64,000 nt of DNA, from the NCBI GenBank assembly GCA_014529385.2, contig CM043962.1, positions 38,281,098 through 38,345,097 of the forward strand. The letters are read 5' to 3'. Position 1 is the stretch's first letter. Each line of letters starts with the position of its first letter. The DNA comes from Adiantum capillus-veneris. Its lineage: Eukaryota > Streptophyta > Polypodiopsida > Polypodiales > Pteridaceae. This document shows positions 19,789 through 33,139 of this stretch, piece by piece. Made by a program: the position numbers and the translations under genes. The notes under the pieces are model-generated. The model searched no databases. It was not told where the DNA came from and saw only the letters and a program-made list of their open reading frames with translations.

Positions 19789-22010
19789 TCAAAATTCATT
19801 GTAATCCTCATGTCTTCCGTAAGACCTCTGTATGACTGGATGAAAACTCTCTATCTCCTGATCGGTTGTGTTCAATACTATGCGGTCATCCTTGTGCGTA
19901 TTTTCAGGCTTTTGTGCACTGGGAGTCTTTTCAGCTACCCGTGAAACGACAGTCTCTTGCTGAATTGGGTTTTCCATTCCACAATTCATTGTTTCTTTTG
20001 GTGGTTCTAATAAGGCTTGTGCAGTCTCGATCATTCTCTGGCACATTTCAAGTCTCTGCTTTTCTAATTCCGCGTTTGGGTATGTCATCCACCTCTGTTC
20101 TTGTGTTTGGTTGTTCTTTAACCTAGCTTCGTAAGCTCTCATCAGTGCGTCCAATGGTTCGTGTACTTTGTCGACTAGCACTGATCCCCCTGAGCTTAAG
20201 CTCGTTGTTTCTTTGATACTCTTTTGTTTCGTTCTTTCAGGGCTCATCTCTCGTTTCCCATTTTGACTCTCAAGTTTTTATAATCTATCTTTAGTTCGCT
20301 TTAGTTCCTCAGCTAGAATAGCGTCTTCACGTTCTTTTCTCAACTTCATGCGTGCTTTTCTAGCTTTCCATGTGTTTCTCTGACTCCGCGGTCCTTGACT
20401 AACCACTTCAGCCGCTAACTTTCCATTCTCAGGTTCTCTAGTGGTTTTCTTAGCTTGAGCTCTAGTAACAACTTGCGTTGGTATCAGAGTTTCATTTTCA
20501 GACCCACTGCTGGTAGGAATAGTTTCTAGCATATTCAATGTCGTCTTTTGCACTTTGTTTGGATTCTTTGAACAATCCTCAATGAAGTGAGTAACCCCAC
20601 ACTCAGTGCAATAAGCGTTAATTCTAATGATTTCCGTATGTGGACAAACATTCATCAGATGGTCACCTCCACACTTGTAACAGGGTCCTAGTGCTGGTCT
20701 TGGTCCCATTTGATTCGTCCTTTGTGGATAGGATGTTCTTTGTCCTGTTAACCCTCCATGAGCTATGAACATCAATGTTCTTGCGTCCAAATTGTATCTC
20801 TCTTCATCAGAAGCACTTGTAACTGTTGGTATTCCAACATTCCCAATCATGCCCCATGGTTCTGGTTGTTTGGGTTCTTCTGGTGGGTAATACACAGTTG
20901 GAGACATGTGTGCAACAGATTCTTCATAATAGGCTTGAACAGGCACTATGGCTTGTTCTTCCTGATTCTCTAAGGTTGGTGCATATCTAATGCCCACTGG
21001 TCTTGCTCATGGTAAAGGTGGTTGTTGTCCCAATACTGGTTGCGGTCTTTCTATCCCCATAGGTCCTGGTACATTTCCCGTTGGGTATCGAGGTACTGGA
21101 TGTACTTGAGGTGGTGCTAATTGAGCAGGAGGTGCATACTGACGCTCCCTTACATACCCTTTGTTGTAATAGCACTCCTCTGTTGGATGGTTTGTCCATT
21201 TTTGTTCAATAGCACACCATTTCAGTGGTTTTGGCAATGGTTTTTGGTATGGTGCCATCCTTTTTAGAGCCTCTTCTATCATTTGCTCTACATTTGGCAT
21301 GGTTGTTGTTTGAACATTCTTTTTAGTGGTAGTCTCGCTCACTACGGAGGAAGAGCTACTGGATGCAAAATCTGTATCCGCTGACACCTCTCCATAAACC
21401 GTACAGTTATCCACTAAGTACAATGCCTCTCTCGTTACTTGCTCGAAACTTGTACAAGCTTTCAAGTGCAAGTCCTTCTTGAGAGTGTCGTTTCTCAGTC
21501 CCTCAATAAAGAGAACAGATAGTCTGTCATCTTGTGGTCGTTCACGTACTGGACATCTCTCAATGTATTGTTTGAAGCGAAGTGAAGCTTCCTTCACTTT
21601 TTCGTGTTCTCTCTGTTTAAAAGCATATATTTGTGAGACCGTATTGTGCTTAATCCCTCTTTTTGAGAATTCCTCAGCAAACTCTCTTAGCAAATGGTCA
21701 ATGTCATGGAATCCCCCTATGTTCAGTGGTTGAAACCATGTCAATGCCGTACCTTCTAGAGTAAGACCAAATCCCTTGTATTGTGTATGGAAATCGGTTA
21801 TCTGCTCAGCTCTTAAGACTTGCTTAAAGAGTGACACATGTGCATACGGATCTCCCGAACCACACTTGCTTGCTCCCCTTGTTTTGGTTGGTTATTCTGG
21901 AGATTCCTGCCCATTCTCAAATTCATCAATTCCCCTAAAGGACTTTAACTTTTCCGTCTCGGCAATTTGTTTTCCCAAGTTTTTGTGGTCAGAATTGATC
22001 CAAACTGACT
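19789..22010 (-). pseudogene. Element A: gag polyprotein with two short-spaced zinc knuckles
   Basis: The minus-strand frame from 21837 to 19789 is one continuous frame interrupted by TGA (21007) and TAA (20278). Upstream sequence to about 22010 adds further codons (LGKQIAETEKLKSFRG), with a TAA before GDPYAHVSLFKQ. The gag core is LFKQVLRAEQITDFHTQYKG through FIEGLRNDTLKKDL. The zinc knuckles CYKCGGDHLMNVC and CTECGVTHFIEDC both have the spacing C-x2-C-x3-H-x4-C, one residue shorter than the classical retroviral knuckle. Family role: packaging of element RNA into virus-like particles. Confidence 0.85.
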
Positions 22011-23330
22011 GATACTTGGTCAATTGTTTAATCTTGTCAGTTGGACAACTTCTGTTTCATCAAGTGAGAATTTTGTTGCAGTTATGCTGAAAAAGACATT
22101 ATACGCGTATGATGTCTTTTTTCACAGATTTGGACTATTTTGGTTATGCTCACTCTCAGTAGCCCCCTTATGCTCTTTCCACTCACAAAATTCAGTTTGA
22201 ACTCTGTTTGAGCAAGTTATGGCTAATTTAGGCTTTTCTTGGCAATTTTCCGCTTTTGACTTGTTTTGGGTCAATTGTGATCCAAATGGGATGAAACTTG
22301 AAATATAACCTCTAGACAGCTATTACAATGGATCTGTGTTGGCAAAGTATCAAAATATGTCCAAAATTAGGTAAAAGACATCATACGCGTATGATGTCTT
22401 TTTCATCAATTTGGGTCAAGACTTGATATTTATGCTTTCTACAGTGTTTGTAACAATCTTGTCAGGTCAGATATCAAAAATAAGCAGTGGATGTGCTAAA
22501 AGACATTATACGCGTATGATGTCTTTTTTCACAGATTTGGACTATTCTTGGTTTTAAGCCTTCTCCAATGTTCATAATTGAGCTTCAAGTGTTTTTGTCA
22601 GGTTTGAATGTAAAAACAAGATCTGAATCCAAAATTTCCTATTCTTTGCGTTTCTTGGACTCCGACTTGTCTTTTTGGGTTTCTTTGAGTGTTAATGCTC
22701 TTGTTTTAAGTTGAAATAAGGGCATAACTCCCCTTTTGAACACTCTGGTAAAGTCAAAATTTCTGTTTTGGTCTCTGTTTGGTCATTTAGACATCATACG
22801 TGTATGATGTCTAAAGTTGCAAATTTCCAGTTTTTTGGCACAGAATCCTTCCTAAAGCTTTCTCAAATGCTCAGCAACTCCCAGATACACAGAAAATTTC
22901 TCTGACTTTTGTTTATTGCAAGTTTCACTACTAACTCGACGGTTTAGTGATCTAACATGCAATCAACCATATCAAGCAAATACTCCAATGATTACTAGCT
23001 CTAGATCAGGATCAAATGAAGTCCTACCTAAGCTATTCCTAATTATAAAATGGGTTTGGTAATTGTGATTTTAAAGAGATCCACTGCCACTCACGGACTA
23101 GCAAATTCTTCTTCTATCAACAACTACTCAACACCAACAAAACAACAAACAAATCTAAGCTAAACTAAAAATACTGTCAACACGGAAGACCCAGGAATAC
23201 CCCACTTCTTAGTATCTCTCGAGATCTTCGGAGTCCACCACTCCTAGATCTTTTCTAACTAAAGTATACAAAGTAGTTTATACGACTCACCTCGTAGGAT
23301 TAGTCTAAGGTCACCTACTTAGGGCTCTCG
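22011..23330 (-). other. Element A: 5' leader between primer site and gag
   Basis: About 1.3 kb without a gene lies between the primer-binding site and gag, so it would be present in the full-length RNA. It holds four palindromes (22094-22812). The rest is T-rich on the plus strand and has no recognisable motif. Confidence 0.7.
22094..22812. repeat. Four interspersed 24-bp palindromes (cluster 2)
   Basis: Copies are at 22094-22117, 22376-22399, 22501-22524 and 22789-22812. The second is perfect (AGACATCATA, CGCG, TATGATGTCT); the first and third have AGACATTATA in the left arm; the last has centre CGTG. Start spacing is 282, 125 and 288 bases, nearly the pattern of cluster 1 (283, 135, 285, 285), so the two leaders share an architecture. 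Confidence 0.9.
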
Positions 23331-23348
23331 TCCCCGGCAACGGCGCCA
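23331..23348 (-). promoter_or_regulatory. Element A primer-binding site, tRNA-Asp
   Basis: The plus strand reads TCCCCGGCAACGGCGCCA, identical to the 3' end (with CCA) of plant tRNA-Asp(GTC) as I know it. The minus strand is therefore an 18-base complement to that tRNA, two bases from the LTR edge, exactly where reverse transcription is primed. Confidence 0.9.
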
Positions 23349-23350
23349 AA

Positions 23351-24292
23351 TGTTAAGGCGGTTACGCCGCTAGCGGAAGCTAAATAGCGAGAACTCAACC
23401 AACAACAGAATTTGTCAGACGAGGACAGAGCTTGACCCGCAGGCGCATGGAAACAACTAGGTGGGTGTCAAATCACCTACTCGACCTTCTAATGACAATC
23501 ACTACTAAGGAAATCAAATCTAAGTTCTAAAATACGCAAGTGACTGAAATCCGTACTACGAACGAATGCTATACAAAACAGGATCTAGAATCATTGAATC
23601 GATCTCAAACTCAAGGGGAAGTCTATACACTAGGTAAGAACAACACCCTAAAGACTTGAACTGCAAAATCAACCTATAATCACTCCGTGCGGTAAACGCG
23701 TATGAAGACAGGCCGAAAAATACAGGTGACCGAAACTTGACCCCGATGGTAGTAATGCGTAGCTCTACTCGTTGTGGTTCTATAGATATGCTGCACGCTC
23801 CATTCCGACACACGAGTTGGAAGAAAACTCACACCGAAGCTCGTAGGAACTTACCACACATAGAAGCCGATAGCGCGCACTCTTGGTATCTGTGCGTAGC
23901 TCTCGCCGTTGCTAACACAATGACGGTGTCGCTTCTCCAATGGCGGCTCCGTAGCTCGCGTAGCAAGTAGATAAGACTCTCTCTCTCTCTCACTCTCTCT
24001 CAGACACAGTCACGACGCTCAAAAACTCACTTTGATTAATAATCTAAATCCCCCTTAGGTTACAAAAACTTTGGCTTATATACCTCAGCCTTGGAGGTGA
24101 GAACATCTCTAACTAATTACATCAGCAAGTGAAATTACTTCGGAATTACAAGCTGGAAACTCAATTGAGTCCCGTTACTTAATGAATGGCTCAAATCAAA
24201 ATTAATGTCGGAAAGACATTTATTACAATCAATGGTTACAAAAATGATGAGTGTGAGCAAAAATGTGGGTGTGATCCTCTGCTGGCTCAACA
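23351..24292 (-). repeat. 5' LTR of element A
   Basis: The LTR edge next to the primer site reads TGTTAAGGCGGTTACG on the plus strand (so ...TTAACA on the minus). The outer edge is placed at ...GGCTCAACA (24292), giving TG...CA ends and 942 bp; the outer edge is inferred. A block with AGCGAGAAC and a dinucleotide CT run at 23967-24001 is included. The region near the inner edge is similar to the LTRs at 39397 and 49694, which share AGCGAGAAC and a GGACG-AGCTGACCCG-like block. Confidence 0.8.
24073..24082 (-). promoter_or_regulatory. TATA box of the element A LTR
   Basis: The minus strand reads TATATAAGCC within the LTR, at the same relative position as TATAAAAGCC and TATATAAGCT in the two related LTRs. 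It would drive minus-strand transcription of the element. Confidence 0.65.
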
Positions 24293-25631
<1,339 letters not shown>

Positions 25632-26390
25632 TTAAATGATTGTGGAATGAAAATATTGAAGGTGTTGATAGGGAATCAAGATGTATGTAGAGGAGTGATC
25701 TGACCAATACATGAAATTTATTCCTGTTTCATAGGTGGAGATTGTGGAGGTAGTCCAGATGTGGTCCAAGGATGATCCATGGATAGTTGTAACATCTGTT
25801 ATTAATTGTTTGATGCCCCATTTGTTTAGTGTGGAGGACAAAGAATTGTATGAATTGTTTTGAGCATCAATGTCAATGTTGAAGTCACCCAAGATAATGA
25901 TTGGAATTGATGCCTCACAATTTTGGAGAATTAGAGATAATGCATCAACCAAATTTGATAGGGGTGTTGCAGGGGAACTATAAAGAGAAGCGACCTCAAT
26001 GATTATGGTATTTGTGATCCTAATATTTGCATGCAATATCTCTACTCCTGGACGAGAGATATGGCTAGATTTCAAGTGGCAAAAATTTTGTCAATGGAGT
26101 AGCGAGACACCCATATTTACATTAAATTGGTGTTGCAAGTAGCCTGGTATGGCATGTGGCAAGTTAGTTGCTAGTCGTGTTTCTTGCAAGCAGAGCACGT
26201 GTGATGCCATTAGCGTGGAATTTTCCATAATTTTTTTAATGTGTTTATTAAAAGACACAACATTTAGAGATTGAATGATGATATGTGTGTTTGAGTAATC
26301 TTCCAATGTCTTTTGGGTGGAGATCCACTTGGCTTGTACTACTTGTAAGCTATTTAATTCTTCCAGCACGGTTTGGTCAACCTTGATATG
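25632..26390 (-). pseudogene. Helentron: EEP (AP-endonuclease-like) domain
   Basis: The domain begins in the frame ending at 26091 with IIQSLNVVSFNKHIKKI and VLCLQETRLATN, and resumes after a short gap at 26075-25632 with IIILGDFNIDIDAQ, SSLDHIWTT and MYWSDHSSTYIL. These are the Asn, Glu, Asp-x-Asn and Ser-Asp-His blocks of the endonuclease/exonuclease/phosphatase fold, so the active-site residues are largely retained. The break between the two frames is a stop/shift near 26080. Confidence 0.85.
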
Positions 26391-26399
26391 GGAAGGTTG

Positions 26400-29300
26400 T
26401 ATTCTTTCAAGTAGGTGAAGGTTTGAAGGGTCTCGGAACGTGATAGTGCTGTGTATGTAAGGCCATGTTCGTATGTGTTTGGGATTGAAAGCTAGTGTTT
26501 GCAATGTGAGGCCTCGTGAACAGTGAATTGTTCGTGCACTAGCTGGTTGTAGTGGGAATTTTGATCGTGACATTGTATTCAAGTAATTTTTACCAATTTG
26601 AAACTCACACACCACATGTTCTATTGGAGTCTATTCTCTTGGAATGCTGGATGAGTATAATGTTTGATTTTTGTAGCGTTTTTTCTTTCCAATGACTAGG
26701 TTTGCAATCAACCCAGAGTATTGTTTTTTTATTGTTTTTGTGAAATTCTTAGACTCACCTTCTACGCCATTAACCAATCCATCGAGAATGTCCAAGTTTC
26801 CTGCACATAGCTCGACAACCATGCCTGTTTTTAGGCTTAGATGGAGTGCAGCCCTCCAGTCAATTTGGGATGTGCTGGAATATTTATTGTTTTGTTGCAT
26901 AAGGTGTTTCTTTTATTGATGGCAATGAAAGTGTGTGGTTCTCCCTCTATTTGGTTGAATACTTGGAGGTTGTGGGTGTCCTTGTCTTTATTGCAGTAAA
27001 ATAGATGAGAAACTTGGTGGCTGTTTGGAACAGGTCTATAGTAGTTTTTGTTAAGGTATCCTAAATCAAGATCACTATGTTGCCCAACTTGAAGTCTATT
27101 AAGGATTTTTATGAATGTTGGATTGCTTTGTCGCATAGCTATTGTGAGTTCGTAGCACTTTGGATATGTATGCCAATATGAAGGGCACACAATTTCTAAT
27201 AGTGTAAACTTTTTTGCAAAGATCCATGTATCCTTTACATGGCTCGCTTGGCATAGATCGCCACAAAGAATGACATCCAATCCACCAAATGGTTTATCAT
27301 GGACTCGTTTGATTGCACTCAAGCGTGAATCAGCTATGGAGAACACGCTAGATCCACACTTCATAAAAAACTACAACTTTTAGATCTTTGTATATAAGGA
27401 GGAAAAGTGCATCCAATTTTTCGGCACTTAAACTTGTTTGTGAAGATGCAACTAGGGACAAGTGAAGAGCAGAGTGGATAGTTGTTCCACCGATATTGAA
27501 AGCTGCCTTTCCTGTGTAAGCCATTAGCAGTGCCGTTGGGAAATCTGGATTTGGTGGCATTTTATGGTTATAGAATCTTTGTAGTCCTTCTACTAGTAAC
27601 AACAACGTGAACGTTTTTCCTGTTCCCTCTCCTCCTGTGAGGAACAAATGTACTGCTTTGTTAGGATGAATTCGTTTTTGGAGCATTACATCATCGAGTA
27701 TGTGGCATTGTTGGGGGTTAACACTAGGTTGGTAACCTAACAGGACATAAAAGTGTCCTTTCAGGGTTTTGAAAAAAACCTCCAAAACCATAGTAGATCC
27801 ACTCATTTTGTAAAATCCTTTCATGAGGTTATATTTCAAGGACTACTACACATGGAAAAAATAAGAAACTTGCGAAATTTCTCATCTTTTGGTCACACCA
27901 AGCCTCCAAAGTTGATGGACCAGTACATTTTCATCAAAACAGTCATTTCTTACGTTTTGTTGCATAAAAATAAGATTAGAGATTTTTGTAGGACTTGAGA
28001 TAAATTCCCTAGTTAACTTCAATGGGTTGGTGATCAGAACATATGATTGCTTCTCACTCACTATTTTTTGTTTTGCCAAAAGAAATAGGTACAAAAAAGT
28101 TGATTTTTTATCATTCTGCAAACCTATCATGAAAGTTTCTATAGCCATGCTCAATACAAATAATATATGCATGTTTTCTTAGTTCCCTATTGTCCTTTAG
28201 GTTCATAATTAGACATGGAGCATGTCAAAAGAATAATACATCTCTTACCAAGGGGAATCTTGGGAACAAAGATGAAGTGCCAAATACAGCAAACATGAAA
28301 AAACTGGGTTCAACATTATGAGTTGTAGAATCCCATAGAAACTATTCAATATCTAGCCAAATTTGATCCTTATGACTAGATATGGTTACTACCTACAAAA
28401 TGCTTGTAGTTGTCACAATAAAATAACAATATTGAAAAAGCTATACTAGATATACTAGAATGTTTCGTTTTCTTCTATAATTGAAAAAATCAACCATCGT
28501 TGTCTACTATGAAAAATAGGGTATTAGGTGCCCCAAAACTCAAGGAATATTAGCTTTATGTTACAATATGCAACATAGAAAATCAAAACTGCATTTGGAT
28601 ATCATGAAAGCCACCAAAAAAATCATAGAAGAGCTAAAATTGGCTAAAAAACAGGATTTGACAATTTTTGTAATTTGGTCATAACTTACAACTTTAACAT
28701 TTATTTCTCCCTAGAAGCATCAGGACATGTTGAGGACTACTAAAGATAGTTCTCTAGCATTATAGACCTCACAAACATGAATTCTAGAGTGGTATAGTTG
28801 CAAAAAGTTGAAAAAAGCCAAAAACAGGACCCGTTTTTTCACATAGTTTAGGTTGTGAAATGTTGTGCAAGGACAAGGTTAAAGATGGAATTGATATTCC
28901 AAAAAAATGTCGAGTTTTTTTCAGCTCATGAGACAACTTTCTAGACAGATAGCACCTCAAAATCCATTTTGAAACTCTTGACATAATTCAAGGAAAATGG
29001 TCACTTAACAGGACATAAATGTGTCCTAGGACATAAAAGTGTCCCATTACCAACCTAGTGTTAAGTTTCTCAATGCTTGCATAGTAGTCATCATTTTTCA
29101 TTGCGAGGTACTTAAATTTGTGCAAAAGCATTTGCGTTTTAGAGTGTTGTGGCATGTTTAAGTCATTGAGAATATCTACTTGATCTGATTCTTGTGGATC
29201 GTTATTTGTTGAGTTAGTTGTGGTTGGGGAGAGAATGTGTTGTTTTGTTAGTTTTTCTATTGGCGTGCTATCTTTATTGAACTTTTTTTCGTTTGGTTTT

Positions 29301-29614
29301 ATGATTTGTGAATATTCATCATATGTGTTCCTCCATGAAGAATATTCTTTTAGACGTTGGTCCTCATTTGTGATCCAAGGGAGGCATAGCAAGCATTGTT
29401 CTCTGTAGTACTCTTTTGGGATTTTGAGAATATTATATTTTACAAATCGTATGGTCTTACCATTACTTAGTGTTTTGTATGTTTTTCCATCTTGTTTTAT
29501 TGTTGATGCGTATTCAGCCAAGCATAGATGGTGGAGGCTTTTTGGCCTTTCAGAGTACTTATCAAAAATAGTTTGAAAGAATATGTCTTTGCTAGGTGGC
29601 TCAATTTTTTTCAA
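26400..29614 (-). pseudogene. Helentron: PIF1-type helicase, split by a CACTA-ended insertion
   Basis: Upstream part 29614-29064 (linker domain ending YYASIEKLN) continues after the insertion at 27717 with PQQCHILDDVML, then the Walker A block LTGGEGTGKTFTLL and AYTGKAAFNIGGTTIHSAL. Later frames have LDVILCGDLCQASHVKD, ELTIAMRQSNPTF (27364-26837), TGMVVELCAGNLDILDGLVNG (26900-26631) and HCSRGLTLQTLAFNP near 26520. The Walker B Asp-Glu is not preserved near 27350. Family role: 5'-3' unwinding during rolling-circle transposition. Confidence 0.85.
27721..29060. mobile_element. CACTA-ended non-autonomous element, copy 1
   Basis: The ends are CACTAGGTTGGTAA (27722) and TTACCAACCTAGTG (29060), flanked by TTA at 27718-27720 and 29061-29063. 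Removing it with one TTA restores helicase codons E-K-L-N-P-Q-Q-C, so the insertion is precise. A near-palindromic subterminal motif AGGACATAAAAGTGTCC occurs at both ends and twice on the right side. No protein is encoded. It is nearly identical to the copy at 56472. Ends and a 3-bp duplication fit CACTA/EnSpm; the TTA target also resembles PIF/Harbinger preference. Confidence 0.9.
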
Positions 29615-29989
29615 GGTGGATTTCTTTTAAGAACCAATGTACGTTGATCAGAAGAGTTAGTGTTTATGTACATGAAGTCACGAGTTGCACTATGGAGTGG
29701 CAACGATAGTGTTATATAAACTGCTTGTTGCGCACTAATTTGTTAAGTGTTTAAAATAGTGTTTCCTATCTTGCATAGTCTCTCAATAATTGTTGCATTA
29801 TTAGCCACATATATGTTGAACTGGGATTTAATTGCTTGAATTAGTGCATTGTCCATTTTTGTCACGTATGATGTGTAGTAGCTTGTTGCACCATGTGCAT
29901 CAAGACGAATTGAATGTCAGTATTTGCATCCCATATTGTTGCAATTGTAGCATTGAAATTGTTTGTGTACATGTGCTTTACATGTCGTT

Positions 29990-32560
29990 TTGAGAAGATT
30001 GTTCTAGTGCAGAGCGTATCACTTATTGCCAAAGTGTATTCTTCAAAAGATATTTGTAAGCTTTGTAACCATTTATCGAAAGGGATGTCTTATTTGAACT
30101 AACAATATCGAGGTTGTTTCTTTCAAAGGATTTTTGTTGCTAGATTGGTTTTGTTGATCATTGGAAGTGGGTCTTAAAATAATTGTGAAAGGCATGGGAA
30201 ACCTTGGAAAATCAAAACGACAAGATTTTTCTTTTTCAAGGCAAGTTTTTTTGTGTTGATGTCGCTATATTTCTTGAAGCTCTAATGGGAGTTTAGAGCT
30301 ATTTGTACTTATGTGTTTATCCACAATGTAGTGATGGTGCTATCCATGTCATGATTGAATAAAGGAGCCTCTTCAACCCCAGAAGTCCATGATCATGTTG
30401 ACTACCACGGCTTTGAAACTCTGTGACAAAGAAGTAGTCGTTGATTTTTTCGTAGATAGTACTATCATTGAGTAGTAGTCTTTTCATGGATGTGAAGCGG
30501 TTAAGAAAAGCGAGATTTTGTTATTGGATCTGCGAGGATTAGACGTTTGTGGAAGGAGCTATCCCTTTTGTTGTGCTCTCGTTCAAGTGTGACTATTTGT
30601 TGCAATGCATCGAGAATGGGTTTCCACCTTTTTTCGGATGAAGAGAATGTAATGAAGAAAGTTGGTGGACCTAATGGTCAAATCATAGCAAAAACATTAT
30701 TTTTTAATTTTCCTTTATAGTCAGGTGAAGTACAAAGCGCTTCAGAATCTCTATAGCCAAGTCGTGATGACAGCAGTTTTTCAATGTTTGTGTCTCAACA
30801 AACTTCCCCAGCGCACAATGTTGCTCTGTCAAGTTTTGCCTTGCGAAGACGTATCCAAATGGAGGATATTATTTTTTGTGTCATGATTTTCACAGACTTG
30901 AAGAAGAAGTTTTCAATATTGAGAGCAAAACATCTATCTTTGTGCATAAGCTCCCATTTAGCTATTGTTTGGTAATTTTTTGACAAGTGATGATGATACT
31001 TTCTAGGCTCTCCAAAGAAGATCGCAAGAAAGCTAAGCTCTTCAAAAAACTCATCAGGAAATAAGCCAAGTGGGGTGTTGCCCTCCGATGGTGCAACATG
31101 TAGAATTTTATCGTTGTAATCAACTACTTGTTCAACGGTAGTGATGTTGTGTAGCATAACATCAGTGTCAATATTGTCCTCATCCTCAATCTCATGCATG
31201 TTCTTTTGCAAGGAAACTGATGTTTTTGAGATTTTTTGCAAGTGTGTATGCCATTTATCATTTATTTTTATGTTCTCTTTTTTACATAGGGATGTATTAA
31301 CAAGATCATGTGTGGCCTTTAATGTCAATAATGGTCTCATGAGTCCGGACAAGTAGCAATGCGTAAACTCCAACTTGCGTTTAATGCCTACCAACACTGA
31401 AGCCTCATCTTGGATAAACCGAGATAGAAATCATTGTGCTTTTTCAATGTTTGCGAGAACATTTAGAACACTCCCACATAAGCCATATTGGCCATCATAT
31501 GTTAGTTCACAATTCTTTGTGAATGGTATACGAATAGAGACAAGCCGTGATTTGATAGATTTGAGTTGTGTGACTGGTTGGTAAAGGCTCATTAAAGACT
31601 AACATCTAAAAAATCTCGAAGGATAGCTTAGAATGGTTCATTTTGCGGTTGCATGTACGGCAATAGTATTTAGGATAGTCTCTCTTGCGTTTTTTATTTT
31701 TATTATGTGGGCATATTGGATGGCACATTTGTGTCACTTGCAAGCGAAAAAGCAAGCGTCCACATTTTTTGCACGGATAGATAGGCGTGTCATTTAGTGC
31801 CTTCATTATTTTTTTGATAGACTTAGATTTTTGATGTGGATGAACAAAAGGATCTTGGCTCGATGGGGCACTAAGAAACTCTGTAATTTATTTCTTTACT
31901 GTAAGTTTCTTAGTCGTTTTAATTTTGTTGTAATTGCAGAGTGTGTATGTTGACAAAGTGGTTGCTTTTCAAGAAATAAATTTGCGAATTGACTTGTTGA
32001 TTTATTTATGTTCTCTCTCCATAAGTGCATTAACGTATTACAGTCTTCGGTTGTCCAATGAATGAGCTTATGTTGTGAATGCAAAGTTGTGAAAGCATAA
32101 TATATTAAAGCCATAGTTGATGTATCTATAATTACAAGGCCTTTTTTAAAATGTGCAAGTGTCCAATTGTTTTTTTTTTCTTTCTCCGGTTGTAGCATTA
32201 TGAAGGATGACAATAAGCGCTTATTTGAATTTGTGAGTAAAAATATTAATAACTTCCATTATTAGACTCATTGATGTACTACAAGTTTTGTACAAATCAT
32301 TGAATGTCGCAATGCTTTTAGTTGATGAGTCTAGTCGTGATGCAAAGAACAATGGGCCAATAGGTTTTGTTATGAAATTTGTCGAGTAGTTCTCAAATAG
32401 GGCTTCCAAAATCAAAGTTGTAAATGCCTCGACACTTATGCCCATTTGCAATATATGATGTAGTACTAAAAATAGTTGTTGATTGAAAGGATTTGTTTGC
32501 ATGAAGGCTATGTCAATGTTTATGTCACTTGGAATATTTAAATTAAGAGCATTTTCCATG
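29990..32560 (-). pseudogene. Helentron: Rep (HUH nuclease) region
   Basis: The likely start is ATG at 32558-32560 (MENALNLNIPSDINIDIAF). Frames then follow with zinc-ribbon cysteines (PCKKCGRLLF ... YYCRTCNRK, 31806-31606), and a Helitron N-terminal block (GNTPLGLFPDEFFEELSFL, 31397-30795). Around 30440-30360 the minus strand reads DYFFVTEFQSRGSQHDHGLLG, containing the HUH motif HDH. CRFDFPRFPM is near 30220, and near 29880 YYTSYVTKMD carries the two catalytic tyrosines. Many stops and shifts separate these frames. Role: nicking and strand transfer in rolling-circle transposition. Confidence 0.8.
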
Positions 32561-32614
32561 ATTATAAATCTCCTGTTTGTGTATGCGTATGCTTGATTGT
32601 TTGTATGTGCGTGC

Positions 32615-32617
<3 letters not shown>

Positions 32618-32667
<50 letters not shown>

Positions 32668-32779
32668 CTTCCTCTTATGTGTGTGTGTGTGCATGTGTGT
32701 GTGTGTGTGTGTATTTATGTGTGCGAGACAAGAACAAAATGTTACATGCCTAACGCAAGTATTTGTAACAATTTTTATC

Positions 32780-32818
<39 letters not shown>
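32618..32818. repeat. (GA)n, (GT)n and (GA)n microsatellites
   Basis: GA repeat at about 32618-32662, GT-rich at about 32680-32712 and GA again at about 32785-32818. They lie between the Rep start and the RPA-like gene. The long open frames over them are repeat artefacts. Confidence 0.9.
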
Positions 32819-32822
<4 letters not shown>

Positions 32823-33139
32823 CATTTTTTGTTTTCAAGATGTTACAACAGTATTCATGAATGTAGAAATAGTGTGTTTTGTGTGTGCATGGCTTTAGAT
32901 AAGAAGGTAGTCGTGTACTTAGAGATGAAGAGAGAGAGAGAGATCGAGTGCAATTCTTTGAAATCTCAATTGCAAGTACAAAGATTAAAATATTTAAACG
33001 CACAATCAAAAGTGTGCACATGTATGCTAGAAAGTAGTGAGCATGACAAGCACATAGGCCAGATTCAAACATATAGATATAACAAACATGCAAGTGAAGA
33101 TAGATGTAGATGATATGCGGTAATCCAAAACACTAGGGT

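Larger units (their letters stand above)
4702..24292 (-). mobile_element. Ty3/gypsy LTR retrotransposon A (Tat/Athila-like), interrupted by a DNA transposon
   Basis: Read on the minus strand the order is 5' LTR (24292-23351), tRNA-Asp primer site (23348-23331), leader with palindromes, gag with zinc knuckles, retropepsin, RT, RNase H, integrase, then a second retropepsin-like domain and a tryptophan-motif tail ending at 4702. The RT/RNase H-before-integrase order defines Ty3/gypsy. The tRNA-Asp primer and the pol sequence FAWSYKDLKGVDP fit the Tat/Athila group; no chromodomain is visible. The integrase is split by the TIR transposon at 6528-15284. Several in-frame stops show that the copy is dead. 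The 3' LTR was not found to the left, so the left limit given is only the last recognised coding sequence. Confidence 0.85.

Noticed and set aside
32593-32898. Open frames of Arg-Glu or Cys-Val repeats (also at 35513-35831, 37397-37992).
   Set aside because: They are translations of GA, GT or CA microsatellites.
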